Source: Symsagittifera roscoffensis
Lineage: Eukaryota; Xenacoelomorpha; Acoela; Convolutidae
Length of the DNA stretch: 64,000 bases
Direction: 5' to 3'
Assembly: GCF_963678635.1 (NCBI RefSeq)
Contig: NC_087065.1
Span: 37,347,888 to 37,411,887, forward strand
Part shown: one piece after another, positions 1 through 9,845 of the stretch
How the letters are laid out: each line of letters opens with the position of its first letter
Position numbering within the stretch: position 1 is the first letter of the stretch
The notes under the pieces: model-generated
What the model was told of the DNA's origin: nothing
Seen by the model: only the letters and a program-made list of their open reading frames with translations
Databases searched by the model: none
Program-made: the position numbers and the translations under genes

Positions 1-640
1 ACTTCAGTTTCTTGTCGATCTGATTTAGTTTTGTCATCAGGTCTCTAAGCTCAAGAGTAGCTGTTTCATGATCAGCCGTCGGTCTGTCCTCGGCCGTAGC
101 TTCTGCTTTATTTTGTTCCTCTCTTGGATTGGCTTCTGTCGTCTTCGTGCTCACTGTCCCAAATGTTCGTGCTCTTTCAGCTTTTGGTTCTTCAGTCATG
201 TTTTCTTTCGTTTTTATTCCGACCATCATCGCCAACCTTTCTGTAAAAGATGTCTTTTTTACTTGAGAGTCTTCTTTCACCGTTTCTTCGGTGTTGCCTA
301 TTGCATCTTCCACATTGTCTATTGGTGAGAACTCTATGGGTTTCGGGTTTGGTTCTTCTGCATTGGGCATTGGAGTTGACTCCGTCGGCTTTTTCTCCAG
401 TTCATCTACGCTCTGGTCTGGTGTCTCTAGGTCGATTTCGATTGTAGGCTCCACCTGTTTTTCCCTCGCATCTTCTCGCATCTTGCTCTCGGTGCCACTC
501 CTCGTGCTGACCATGCTAACTGAAAAGTTATTTTTTGTTTTGCTTGGGCCCCTTGATGTCGTTCCACGCAGCGACGAGTTATATTTCGTGTTTGATCCAC
601 TTGACCTTTTTTCAAGCACCGGTACCCTACTCCGTCTCAT
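1..640 (-). CDS. Gag N-terminus of gypsy-like element d (partial, runs off left edge)
   Basis: Read on the minus strand, an ATG at 640-638 opens a frame of 213 codons with no stop before the window edge. It begins M-R-R-S-R-V-P. The protein is hydrophilic and Glu/Lys/Thr-rich, with a TRSG motif matching TRSQ near the N-terminus of the Gag of elements A and B. Near the left edge the peptide LNQIDKKLK is matched by LDQIDKKLK in the Gag remnant at 39475 in element c, which supports real coding sequence. The family role would be structural, as the N-terminal Gag region ahead of capsid. An open frame of this length in an otherwise decayed neighbourhood suggests that d is the least damaged gypsy copy here. 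The C-terminal part is not visible. Confidence 0.7.
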   Translation of the reverse strand, partial: MRRSRVPVLEKRSSGSNTKYNSSLRGTTSRGPSKTKNNFSVSMVSTRSGTESKMREDAREKQVEPTIEIDLETPDQSVDELEKKPTESTPMPNAEEPNPKPIEFSPIDNVEDAIGNTEETVKEDSQVKKTSFTERLAMMVGIKTKENMTEEPKAERARTFGTVSTKTTEANPREEQNKAEATAEDRPTADHETATLELRDLMTKLNQIDKKLK

Positions 641-1005
641 TATTTCTATTTACAATTGCTCTTATTTACAATATTATTATATACACAATTCTATTCTAAG
701 AATAAAAAAAATTTTGTGGAAACAAATTCTTAAAAGAAAATATACAACGTGATAAAAACCTTGTTCCAGTTCTCTAAATTCTTCGAGTAACTTTCTTTAT
801 TTGTGGTCCCAACCGTACCGGGTTCCAATTGGTCTTGTTCTGTCTTAATTCTGTCTTAAAACAACTTGTTGTAATTTTACTTCAATTTTTATACTGTTCT
901 AAGACTTCCAGTTACCGTCCCTACTCTTCTTTGTACCGTCCCAGGCTTCTTTCTACTGTCCAAAGACTATTCGGTCCCAGTACTTCGTCAGTGTCCCAAG
1001 ACCCT
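641..1005 (-). other. AT-rich leader between minisatellite and gag of element d
   Basis: This noncoding stretch lies directly upstream of the minus-strand gag start. It is A/T-rich with several A and T runs. I see no conserved motif and no credible ORF; the plus-strand frames here are shadows of gag and its leader. Confidence 0.5.
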
Positions 1006-1545
1006 TGTCCTGAGAGTACTATCCCAAGGCTACTGTCCCAAGGCTAGTGTCCCAAGACCAGTGTCCCAAGACTGCTGTCCCAAGGCTAGTATCCCAAGAC
1101 CAGTGTCCCAAGACTACCGTCCCAAGGCTAGTGTCCCAAGACTACTGTCCCAAGGCTAGTGTCCCAAGACTACTGTCCCAAGGCTAGTGTCCCAAGGCTA
1201 GTGTCCCAAGACTACTGTCCCAAAGCTAGTGTCCCAAGACTACTGTCGCAAGACTACTATCCCAAGGCTAGTGTCCCAAGACTACTGTCCCAAGACCACC
1301 GTCCCAAGACCCTTGTCCCAAGACCCTGTCCCAAGACCCTGTCCCAAGACCACTGTCCCAAGACCACTGTCCCAAGACCCTTGTCCCAAGACCCTGTCCC
1401 AAGACCCTTGTCCCAAGACCACTGTCCCAAGACCACTGTCCCAAGACCCTGTCCCAAGACCCTGTCCCAAGACCCTTGTCCCAAGACCACTGTCCCAAGA
1501 CCACTGTCCCAAGACCACTGTCCCAAGACTGTCTCAAGACTGTTC
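1006..1545. repeat. Minisatellite in the leader of element d, 13-26 bp units
   Basis: On the minus strand the unit is close to TCTTGGGACAGTGG. About 35-40 imperfect units of 13-14 bp occur, with longer 26-bp composite units toward the left end. The core (TCyTGGGAyAGTG) also occurs in the 36-bp minisatellite of element c at 36815-39350, at the same place in the element (after the LTR-proximal leader, before gag). Open frames on both strands result from the repeat being poor in stops and are not genes. Confidence 0.9.
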
Positions 1546-1977
1546 TGGTCCAACACTGTCCCAGGACTTCTTTGGCACTGTCCCAAGACTGTTGACAAGT
1601 GTCTGAGCGGTGGGACCTCTTTCTTCTTCGTTATGGGGACTTCTTGATTCACTGTACCTTGTACCACCACTCAAGCTCTAGTAAAATTTTCCCAAATACC
1701 CTCTCTTAAAAGCCAAATGCTGACCCCCTTTTTCTTATTTCTTTTTAATTACCTCTCTTTCAATGTTCCAAGCAACTTGAGACCAAAACCTGTGCGCAGG
1801 TATCTTGTGATCACCTGTTCGTATAAAAACTAAACACAAATCCTCACCAAAATGCAACAAAAATCCAAGCTAGAAAAAGTAATAAAAACGGAAAGATGAG
1901 CCCACCTAAAATTCAAAGGTGACAAATGTCTACCTTCTATCGAAAAAATGTCTGGTACCTAATTGCCACGCGTTTCC

Positions 1978-3535
1978 TTTTCCCCTGCTAGCGATCTTAT
2001 GGGGTATCACAAAAACTGTCTATGTCCGTTCCCCCCTACCGATCCGACCAGGGTACCTACCTTAACCTAATTCCAATTTTGGATATCCGCTTCCAATGAC
2101 CAGCGCGTGTAAATGACTAATGTAACTAAATCAACGATGTCGACTAATTAGTTACTCTAATTTCTCCCCTTTTTACAATTTACAACCGCCAACCTCTAAC
2201 TTAACCAGCCCCCCTTCTAACCTCCCCCCTTTTTAGCCCCCCTTCTTAAGCCTAAAATTACCTTAAGCGCCGGGTGCTAAACCTCTCAAGAGAAAACCGT
2301 AGACCTGTCTCCAGGACTGCTCAAGTAAAAACGTTTCTCAAAACCGGGGGTTATCGCTTATCCAATTTTACACTTATTTCCTATAATGTAATGTGAATTT
2401 TAACGATACCCGTTCTGCCCAACTTGAGAGACTCGAGAACTGCCAAATCCTTCTTGGCTACTTTCCCACCGACTGGTCACCTCTTCCAGTCCAGTCTCCT
2501 ATTGGTTCAGCTCAAGTGCTCCTGAACCACTTTCCCACTCGGCTGGTCACCTCTTCCAGTCAAGTCTCCTATTGGTTCAGCTAAGTTCCAAGTTATCTGA
2601 AAACCCTTGACAACGCCCCACACTCGGGCTCTTTATTAAGGTTACTGGATTAAATTACTAGGTTGATCGAAACGATCGAACTTGTAAAACAGTATGGGGT
2701 ATACTATTTAATTATGGGGTATACTACTTGTGATTCCCCTGCTAGCGATCTTATGGGGTATCACAAAAACTGTCTATGTCCGTTCCCCCCTACCGATCCG
2801 ACCAGGGTACCTACCTTAACCTAATTCCAATTTTGGATATCCGCTTCCAATGACCAGCGCGTGTAAATGACTAATGTAACTAAATCAACGATGTCGACTA
2901 ATTAGTTACTCTAATTTCTCCCCTTTTTACAATTTACAACCGCCAACCTCTAACTTAACCTGCCCCCCTTCTAACCTCCCCCCTTTTTAGCCCCCCTTCT
3001 TAAGCCTAAAATTACCTTAAGCGCCGGGTGCTAAACCTCTCAAGAGAAAACCGTAGACCTGTCTCCAGGCCTGCTCAAGTAAAAACGTTTCTCAAAACCG
3101 GGGGTTATCGCTTATCCAATTTTACACTTATTTCCTATAATGTAATGTGAATTTTAACGATACCCGTTCTGCCCAACTTGAGAGACTCGAGAACTGCCAA
3201 ATCCTTCTTGGCTACTTTCCCACCGACTGGTCACCTCTTCCAGTCCAGTCTCCTATTGGTTCAGCTCAAGTGCTCCTGAACCACTTTCCCACTCGGCTGG
3301 TCACCTTTTCCAGTCAAGTCTCCTATTGGTTCAGCTCAAGTGCTCCTGAACCACTTTCCCACTCGGCTGGTCACCTCTTCCAGTCAAGTCTCCTATTGGT
3401 TCAGCTAAGTTCCAAGTTATCTGAAAACCCTTGACAACGCCCCACACTCGGGCTCTTTATTAAGGTTACTGGATTAAATTACTAGGTTGATCGAAACGAT
3501 CGAACTTGTAAAACAGTATGGGGTATACTATTTAA
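1978..3535. repeat. Tandem duplication (754-bp unit) within leader d
   Basis: Sequence beginning CCCCTGCTAGCGATCTTATG occurs at about 1982 and again at about 2737. The two units run in parallel with only a handful of differences, so the duplication is recent. The second unit is 70 bp longer because it carries an additional internal repeat. This explains two nearly identical short plus-strand frames at 2393 and 3147, which are not genes. Confidence 0.9.
3253..3412. repeat. 70-bp unit, two copies in first duplication unit and three in second
   Basis: The segment containing CTATTGGTTCAGCTCAAGTG and CCACTTTCCCACTCGGCTGG is repeated in tandem. The first 754-bp unit has about two copies (about 2497-2582) and the second has three. 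Copy-number change after the larger duplication is the simplest explanation. Confidence 0.8.
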
Positions 3536-3873
3536 TTAATATAAAGGTTTGATCCAACTAATCTGGTGTCAAATTCACTGTCTTTTTTCGTTTTATGGTT
3601 TTTGTTCCTTTTTCTATTCTTTTTTGGTTTTTGTTTTGCTTTTTGTCTTTTTGCTCGTGTTTTTGTCCACCTAGTTGCCCCCCCTTACTCGGTTAGCTAA
3701 GCCTCGTTCGGAGAGCGTACCAGGAAATTTTCTCGAGTTTTCTTAAAAAGCTATCACGGTACAACCGGAAGGTTTGCACGTTCCTGTCGAACCGCACCGC
3801 CGGTACTCTAGAATGGGCATTCAGCCCGAAGCTGTCTCAAGTGGGTTCGACTCCGTAGTCTTGATGTCGTAAA

Positions 3874-3888
3874 CACCCAGGAGCGCCA
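3874..3888 (-). promoter_or_regulatory. Candidate primer-binding site of element d
   Basis: On the minus strand, 12 nt after the LTR end, the sequence reads TGGCGCTCCTGGGTG. The same 15 bases occur at the same distance after the LTR of element B (50178-50192), although the two leaders are otherwise strongly diverged. A start with TGG and this position fit a tRNA primer-binding site. The primer tRNA is not identified. Confidence 0.55.
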
Positions 3889-3899
3889 TAAAAACACTA

Positions 3900-4807
3900 T
3901 GTAACATTCGTCTACTGCAGTCACACATGAGGCTTAAGAAAAATAGGCCCTATAACTATTGGCTCAAGAGTCAGGGACACTATCTCTTGTGTTTTTCCAC
4001 CTCAAATCAGTCGGAGCCAATTCGGTTCGTTTGTGACATGAGACTACGACTCGATACAGCTTAAAGGCTACTACCAAAATATCCCCCCACTCTAGAATTA
4101 AGAACGTCCTCATATTTAGGTCTCTAGATACCCAAAATACATGAACGCCGTTAAAAACCGGGTTGGAACAATCCGTTAAGTTACTTTTTATTAGACAGTG
4201 GAACTTTGATCCATTTCAGATGGATCAACCTAAAACTCGCCTAACCTCAACATAACAATTATAAAACACACTCTAGAAATTTAAATTTGTACTCACATCG
4301 TAGCACGCTTAAGAACTGGGAGTAATCAAGTCGGTAATCAACTCGAGAATCAAATAATGTAATTAAAATGAGTTTAATGTTTGTCAGTTTTAACAACAAG
4401 AACAAGTTCGTACTCTAGACTATAATTTCTCCTGAACCATTGGGACACTCAAGCTGTCCACCTTTCCACCGAAGGTTCACTCTAGTCCAGTTTAGAATAG
4501 TATTCCAGTCAAGTCACAATAATCCAGTTCGTGGGAATACTCTTGTCTCTGTTTCGAATGGGACAGCTCTACTCTAGGTTATTGCTGTGACGGAAATTGC
4601 GAATAGCAATTTCCTACCGATTTTTCTTGCAACTTTCCCGCGATTGTCACTCGGTTGTTCTGACTTCTCTCTTTTGACTTTCAGTTGTCGCGAGAAAATT
4701 GTGCATGACATGCTCCATTCGAATTTTTGAAAAACTTAATTTCACCCCAAAATCAAGTGCTCTTGCTTTTCTCAAGGTCAAACTTCCAAATATGACCGAC
4801 TGGCACA
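3900..4807 (-). mobile_element. 5' LTR of gypsy-like element d
   Basis: Read on the minus strand, the LTR starts at 4807 with TGTGCCAGTCGGTC, matching the TGTGACATTCGATC start of the A-family LTR. It ends at 3900 with AATGTTACA. The terminal TGTG..TACA inverted ends are typical of LTRs. Internally it shares the block TTGATCC..GGATCAA, a CCCTGTTT..GAGAC..CATG block and the end sequence with LTRs A, B and c. The element points left, head-to-head with element c. Only one LTR is in the window, so the boundaries rest on homology. Confidence 0.65.
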
Positions 4808-4878
4808 TATAAATACATTTTACCACTCAAGAATCCGAATCATTTCCCCCCAATCTAAACGTTAATTTTAGTGCTAAA
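4808..4878. other. Junction between LTR d and the RT-element ORF
   Basis: About 70 bp of AT-rich sequence with a run of six C follows. No gene is seen. It is either the flank of element d or the 5' untranslated end of the RT element. Confidence 0.4.
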
Positions 4879-5634
4879 ATGTTTTGTAAAGATGGTATTC
4901 ATTTTACTGTTTGTAGTAATAAAATCTTCAGTTTATTGATCGCTCAGGTAATTTGTATATATTCACCAAACATTTACTCTCCTCGCTGCCAAAATATGGC
5001 CGATCAAACGCACTGCCATATTTGCGAACGCCACCTCCGAAAAGGAGGCATATGGTGTGTCATTTGCAAAGCTTACATCCATGTCTCATGTAGCGGGCTA
5101 CAGAGCAGCAAATTTTTTTTTACGATGGGTTCTCCTGCATACAATGCACCCAACGGGAACTTTGCAAAAGAGACCAACTCCACCAACAGACCAACAAGCA
5201 CAGGCCCTATCACAACTCAAAAACCAACAGGCACAGCCCATATCACAACTCAAAAAGAAACATCACCATCAACACCTGAAACAAACGTACTGCCCAACGA
5301 AACACAATCTTATTCATCGCTCCCAGCCATCACTACAGCCCCCTTCGACCCCTGGAAACTTATCGACCAAGAACTTGAAATTAAAATAGACAACATATAT
5401 AAAAACTTCGTTAACTGGAAACCGTGCTTCATAATTCTAAGCAAGAACAAGCCCGGTTTCCAATTCATAGAATTACTGAACCAGCAGCTGTTGTCATTAG
5501 TAGAAGAAATATCAAATTCTAACGCCGCAATGATTTTCCCACATCTGCTGCTCCCCAAAACTAAATCAGAAACAAACGAATCAAATTTTAAACCACTAAG
5601 CCACCGCATAAATTTATGGAAGCAAGGCCTATTA
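4879..5634 (+). pseudogene. N-terminal half of PHD-finger reverse-transcriptase element, cut by an LTR
   Basis: A zinc-finger motif starts at the ATG at 4996: CHIC, then WCVIC, then HVSC, giving CX2C-X10-CX2C-X4-HX2C, the first part of a PHD-type finger. The closing cysteines (FSCIQC) lie in another frame beyond the T9 run at 5113-5121, so a frameshift there is likely. A Thr/Pro/Gln-rich linker follows, then a helical region (FIILSKNKPGFQFIELL..LLLPKTK..RINLWKQG) resembling the N-terminal region of RT proteins of the GPSGLDA/CRLIPLDKNPG type. The frame continues to 5688, but its last codons are read from an LTR that begins at 5635. The protein resumes at 6500 (DKLFTEAK). Its role would be retrotransposition, with the PHD finger possibly reading histone marks. 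Confidence 0.65.
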
Positions 5635-5795
5635 TGTGACATTCGATCAGAATGGACAAAAATGCAATTTCAAATTGGTAGCCGCTGACCTTGAGAGTTG
5701 ACAGTTTTAGAAGATTAGCAGTGTAATTTAGACAATAAGACGAATCGTGAAGGTCAAAAAATTCTGGAATTTTTAAATTTTAAAAATTCGATTTT

Positions 5796-5803
5796 TGACG
5801 TCA
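5796..5803. promoter_or_regulatory. CRE palindrome TGACGTCA in LTR
   Basis: The perfect cAMP-response-element palindrome is present in all three A-family LTRs (here, 31423-31430 and 49437-49444), although the surrounding bases differ. Its conservation suggests a binding site for CREB/ATF-type factors driving LTR transcription. That function is inferred. Confidence 0.55.
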
Positions 5804-6168
5804 CACTTCCGAGAAACGTCGAAACGGCCATTTTAGAAGAAAATCAGAGAGAAAAGAACAACAGCAACGATAGTTGCGTTAGAAATAACGACGAGAAATA
5901 GAAAAATACAACTGGAAATTATCTGAGACCGCTCCGAGTTGTAACGATTGTGTCGCTACGGTGAAGGAAGTTGGAACAGTGAGTCCAGCCTTCCGGAAAG
6001 GAAATAAGAGTGTTATTTCCCCGGATTCAGGAATCCGGAGGGGTCTCGAGACCTGAACTCGAGTTGATAAAAACTAATTTTTAGCTTCCTGGTTATGCCC
6101 TGAATTAAATTTAATTAAAATCTGGATTCATTTTCTGATAATGAAAAGCTAGGAGTTGAGGGAAAGAG

Positions 6169-6195
6169 TTGATCCATCTTCGATGAAGATGATGA
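6169..6195 (+). promoter_or_regulatory. Conserved LTR hairpin upstream of a poly(A) signal
   Basis: CATCTTC-GAT-GAAGATG can fold into a hairpin. The equivalent place in LTR c (about 35053-35078) has TTGATCCAT..ATGGATCAA, and B (about 49823-49850) has a changed but still pairable version. AATAAA follows at 6229-6234 here and at 31878-31883 in the other A LTR, so the hairpin lies just upstream of the presumed polyadenylation signal. Confidence 0.4.
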
Positions 6196-6499
6196 TTTTT
6201 ATCTACTGAACAAAAACAAAAGTAATATAATAAATAGTAGTAGCCCTGTTTTTAGGAGTGACCTCGTGGTCTGGGGACACTGAGACTCTGCCATGAGCTC
6301 ACTATTTTTGCATGTAATTATGTTAATTTGAGCGTTCTGGTCGAAGTCGGAGAACAGTAACGTTTTTGTCGACCCGATGTTAGAAAGACCACCAAAAGAA
6401 CTGGCAAAAGAACATGTAGAGCTTTGTCTAGACGCTGACTGGTCGTTTTATGGCTTAGCTTTATTTTCCGTCGATATGTACTTCCGTGCGAATGTTACA

Positions 6500-7013
6500 T
6501 TAGACAAACTTTTCACTGAAGCCAAAACTCTCCAAATTAGACATCCAAAACAGAAGAAGTCCGAACTAAACGAGGAAGTTTAGCAATTCGATAAACTAAT
6601 GAGTACAAGTCTCCATTGGTTCTCTTTCAGACCAGAAAACAAAAGGAGTACTTCCCCTAAACGAAGTCCTTGAAGGAAAAAACAGTCCTTAGTATCCTGA
6701 AAAAAAAACACCCTGAAGACAAAACAGCGAACACTAACTATATAACTGAAGTAAGTCAAGACACAATGCCATACCACCCTTCTATATTCGAACAAAAAAA
6801 CGCCAAGACACTTCGAAAATCAACCCTGAAAACGCACGGAAGCCACGGTCCCTCAGGTCTAGATGCGTGCTAATGGAGAAGGATATTAACTCACTTCAAC
6901 CAGACATCCATTGAGCTCTGCAAAATAATTGCTAAACTATCCTAAGCAATAGCAACTAAAGTTCTCCCCGATGAAAACTTAACAGCATAAAACTCGTGTC
7001 GACTGATACCTCT
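6500..7013 (+). pseudogene. Middle part of PHD/RT element, truncated at the A junction
   Basis: Continuing the RT-element protein, peptides readable across frames are DKLFTEAKTLQIRHPKQKKSE, then SILKKKHPEDKTANTNYITEV, then HGSHGPSGLDAC and CRLIPL. These match the second copy at 32163-32668, with several substitutions. Three stops interrupt it relative to copy 2: TAA for GAA after GLDAC, and TAA in place of two Cys codons. It ends abruptly at 7013 in the CRLIPL motif, where element A leader sequence begins. The RT catalytic region is absent. Confidence 0.7.
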
Positions 7014-9845
7014 GGGGCGGAGGGGTAGTTTGGAACGCGGAAGCCTTCCGGATTCCCGTGAATAGCTTTTTAACCTAGTTAAGACCGAAAATTCACGAAC
7101 CAGTAGGGTGGGGGGATTCGCCGTCCCGTCATTTCCTGAATGGTTCGTGACCATAAACACTTAAAGATATACAAGAAAACGAACAAAAAGTAGTATAGTG
7201 CCTAAGAAAAACAAAAAAACATAAAAAATAACCGAAAAAGCCAAAAACAGTAAAAAAAGCATAAAATCAGTAGAAATCATCCCCCCAGACGAGATGTGAT
7301 CCGACCCTCCCATTTGTTGTTGTTAGATAATTTGTTGTGACAAGCATTTATATCAGTCAGGATCGTTACAATCATTTTTGTGGCCCGTTTGTGGTGCTTG
7401 TATTGCAGCGTTATTTGAGTATTTAAGCACGTTAATGCTAATTTGCGCTCAATCCGGAAGGGTCTCCGGATTAGTGAAAAAGAATGATCCGGCAAGCAGT
7501 CCAAGGAGCGACAAGAGGGGGCTCAATGGCAACAACAATCGACTGTTGGGTATTGTTAACAAGTTTTGTATCCCTTTTGGTACAAAAAGAAAGATAGTAA
7601 TCTGTGGGGGGCTCGACAGTGCTGCACTGTAGTAACCCTTCACCGAACTGCGAATTTCCGAGTTAAGCACCTTAATTCGGATATTGAACAAACCCGGAGG
7701 GGTACGGTATTACTAGTATTATCGATTATACCGCCTATATTAATACTCCTATATCGTTTTTCAGTGAAAAACACAATAAGCGGAGCGGTTTTTAGGGTCA
7801 AAATATCGATATTTTGATCCCCCCACAAATCGCGATTTTTGAGATATCTATATTTTTTGTAACAAAAAAAGCGCTAAAATAGTGATTTACATCGTAACTG
7901 TACTAGTATAATAGGCAGAACTGGTTGAGTTTAGTTCAGAAGTGGTTGGAACTATTTGGGTACAAAAAACCGAATTTTAGCGATTTTTAAAAAAACGAAA
8001 CACTCTAAAATAAGAAAATTTTTTAAAATTTTTGAGTTAGGACAGTAAAAATTGTTGTACGGACAACGTCCACTAGTGAATCGACAGGTTTTAAATCCGT
8101 TTGCCGATAACCTTCCGGGTTACAGAGAAATCGAACTTAACGTGTTTGATTTAGTGGATTCATCAATCCGGAGGGGTCTAAATAGCATAGTTTTTGGAAA
8201 ATTTTTTCAATTAGAGCGTTTCAGATCGGGTTTTTTTTTGCCTTGAACTAGAAGAGTACAGGCCTTTTGAGCTCAGATCAATAATTTTTAGGTCGAAAAG
8301 AACAGAATTGCGAAAAAAGTTCGGCGGAACCTATAAGAGAGAAATTTTTTGACTTTAGAAAAAAAGACGTTTTGGTTGTTTACTTTGTAACTACTGGACA
8401 AATCCAGTTGATCTTGGTACCATTAGATCAAAAATTAGGTGAGCTTACTCATAAAAACATTCAAAAAAAAGCGTGAAAATTTTTTAGGAGTGTTTTTAGC
8501 AAATTCACCAATTCGGGAAGGTAGACCCTTCACTTTTTATAAATTTTTTTTGGAAAGCCTTTACACCCCTACAAATGGGTAGTAACGGTTGAATAAGGCC
8601 ATTTTACGCTGTTTTAGACAAAAAGGGAAGGCTAAGTGGACCAGAAAACCATAGTCAAGTCGAAACTAGGCTAGTGATAAGACCCTTCACCATTAGGGTG
8701 AATTGTCAAATAAGAGGCTTCATTTCAATCCGGAAGGGTCTAAGGAAAGACGATACACACTTCCTAGTTTGTTCAAACAGCATAATAGCATCGGAGAACG
8801 TATCCGGTAGGGTATCGGGTGAAAATTTAGAAAGTCCCCGAAAGCTAATTTTACAAACCCGGAGGGGTCCCAATCCGGAGGGGTCCTAGTTTTGCCAATC
8901 CGGAGGGGTCCCAATTTTGCCAATCCCGAGGGGTTCTAATTTTGCCAATCGGGAGGGGTCCCAATTTTGCCAATCCGGAGGGATCTTATTTTTGCCAATC
9001 CGGAGGGGTCTCATTTTGCCAATCCGGAGGGGTCGTGTTTTTGCCAATCCGGAGGGGTCCTGTTTTTGCCAACCCGGAGGGGTCCTGTTTTTGTCAATCC
9101 GGAGGGGTATTATTTTATCAACACTTAAGGGGACAACAGAAAAGAAAGTTGTTAAAAAAATTAAAATATTAAGAGATAGGCTGGGAACCAGTGACTGCAC
9201 TGGTAACTTGCCTTTTATAAAAAACCAAACCAAAACAAAACAGGTCTAAACTCGGATATTCGCGACATTAAGTCTAAATTGAACAAGAGTGTATAACTCA
9301 TTGTCGTGGATTGAAATCCAAAACGCTTTTGAGAAAAGTGATTTCTCGGGCAGTTTGGAGGCGGATAGGCAACACAGGACTCGGTGGGTGCAATAGACGC
9401 CCACTTGAGAAAATAACTGCCTTCAAGTTGTGTCTGTTTAGTGCAGCACCAAGCAGGGAAAGCTCTTTCTTTAGAATCAAGATCGAATATTATATTGCGA
9501 CCGACCAAATACAAAACACATACGTTTTTCGTAGAAAGTATTCTTATTTTTGTTATTTTTCGTTTTAAATCAATAATACTTGTGCTTAATCGGGTAGTGA
9601 GAACACTATCTTTTAAATAGACTGAAATCATCATACTGTGCTAGCTTCACATTTTACAACTATTAATCGATTATTGTGATAAGTTGCATACACGCTATAC
9701 TGTGATAACATACAAGGATTCGTGGTCACTATTCAATAGAAACTTTTGGGATTTTTTGTGTTGTGTTATTATTATCAGTAGTCAGATTAAAAGGACACTA
9801 GCAATCGAATTGAGTGTATAGGCAGTAAGAAGTGACAAATCAAAA
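7014..9845 (+). other. Long leader of element A
   Basis: This aligns with 50288-53162 of element B from the first base (GGGGCGG). The first 120-odd bases after the LTR, including the primer-binding site seen in B, are missing in A. It is noncoding: A/T-rich, with many short plus- and minus-strand frames that carry stops in B. It contains scattered AATCCGGAGGGGTC motifs and a tandem array at 8850-9115. Its length of about 3 kb is unusual for a gypsy leader. Confidence 0.7.
8850..9115 (+). repeat. Tandem array of about ten 25-28 bp units with CCGGAGGGGTC core
   Basis: The unit is close to CCAATCCGGAGGGGTC followed by five to ten T-rich bases. The same core occurs singly elsewhere in this LTR and leader (about 6031, 7453, 8166, 8730) and as a shorter, more irregular array in B (52155-52390). 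Frames of 76-115 codons through the array on both strands are repeat artefacts. Confidence 0.9.

Larger units (their letters stand above)
1546..3899 (-). other. Long leader region of element d, with internal duplications
   Basis: This sequence lies between the LTR end (3900) and the minisatellite of element d. It matches, in inverted orientation, the leader of element c at 35385-36560. It holds the candidate primer-binding site, a 754-bp tandem duplication and a 70-bp repeat (listed separately). No ORF longer than about 95 codons is found, and those present are repeat-derived. Confidence 0.65.
5635..6499 (+). mobile_element. LTR of A-family gypsy element inside the RT-element ORF
   Basis: It starts TGTGACATTCG and ends AATGTTACA. 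It aligns over its whole length with 31287-32162 and 49267-50164. The RT-element reading frame before it (..LWKQGLL) and after it (..DKLFTEAK) joins in register once the LTR and a TTA or ATTA target duplication are removed. This is good evidence of insertion with a 3-4 bp target site duplication. Because RT-element sequence, not gypsy leader, follows the LTR, it behaves like a solo LTR. The A leader begins only at 7014. Confidence 0.8.

Noticed and set aside
1006-1670. Overlapping ORFs of 78-162 codons on both strands
   Set aside because: They are produced by the stop-poor minisatellite; the frames exist on both strands and have no similarity outside the repeat.
8850-9233. Possible CRISPR array or coding repeat
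   Set aside because: Units are 25-28 bp with degenerate repeats and short T-rich linkers in a retroelement leader of a eukaryote; there are no spacers of constant length and no cas genes.
5635-9845. A single giant LTR of about 4 kb
   Set aside because: The end TTACA followed by a conserved TGGCGCTCCTGGGTG, seen in both d and B, and the insertion junctions at 6499 and 32162 place the LTR end after 0.87-0.9 kb; the rest is leader.
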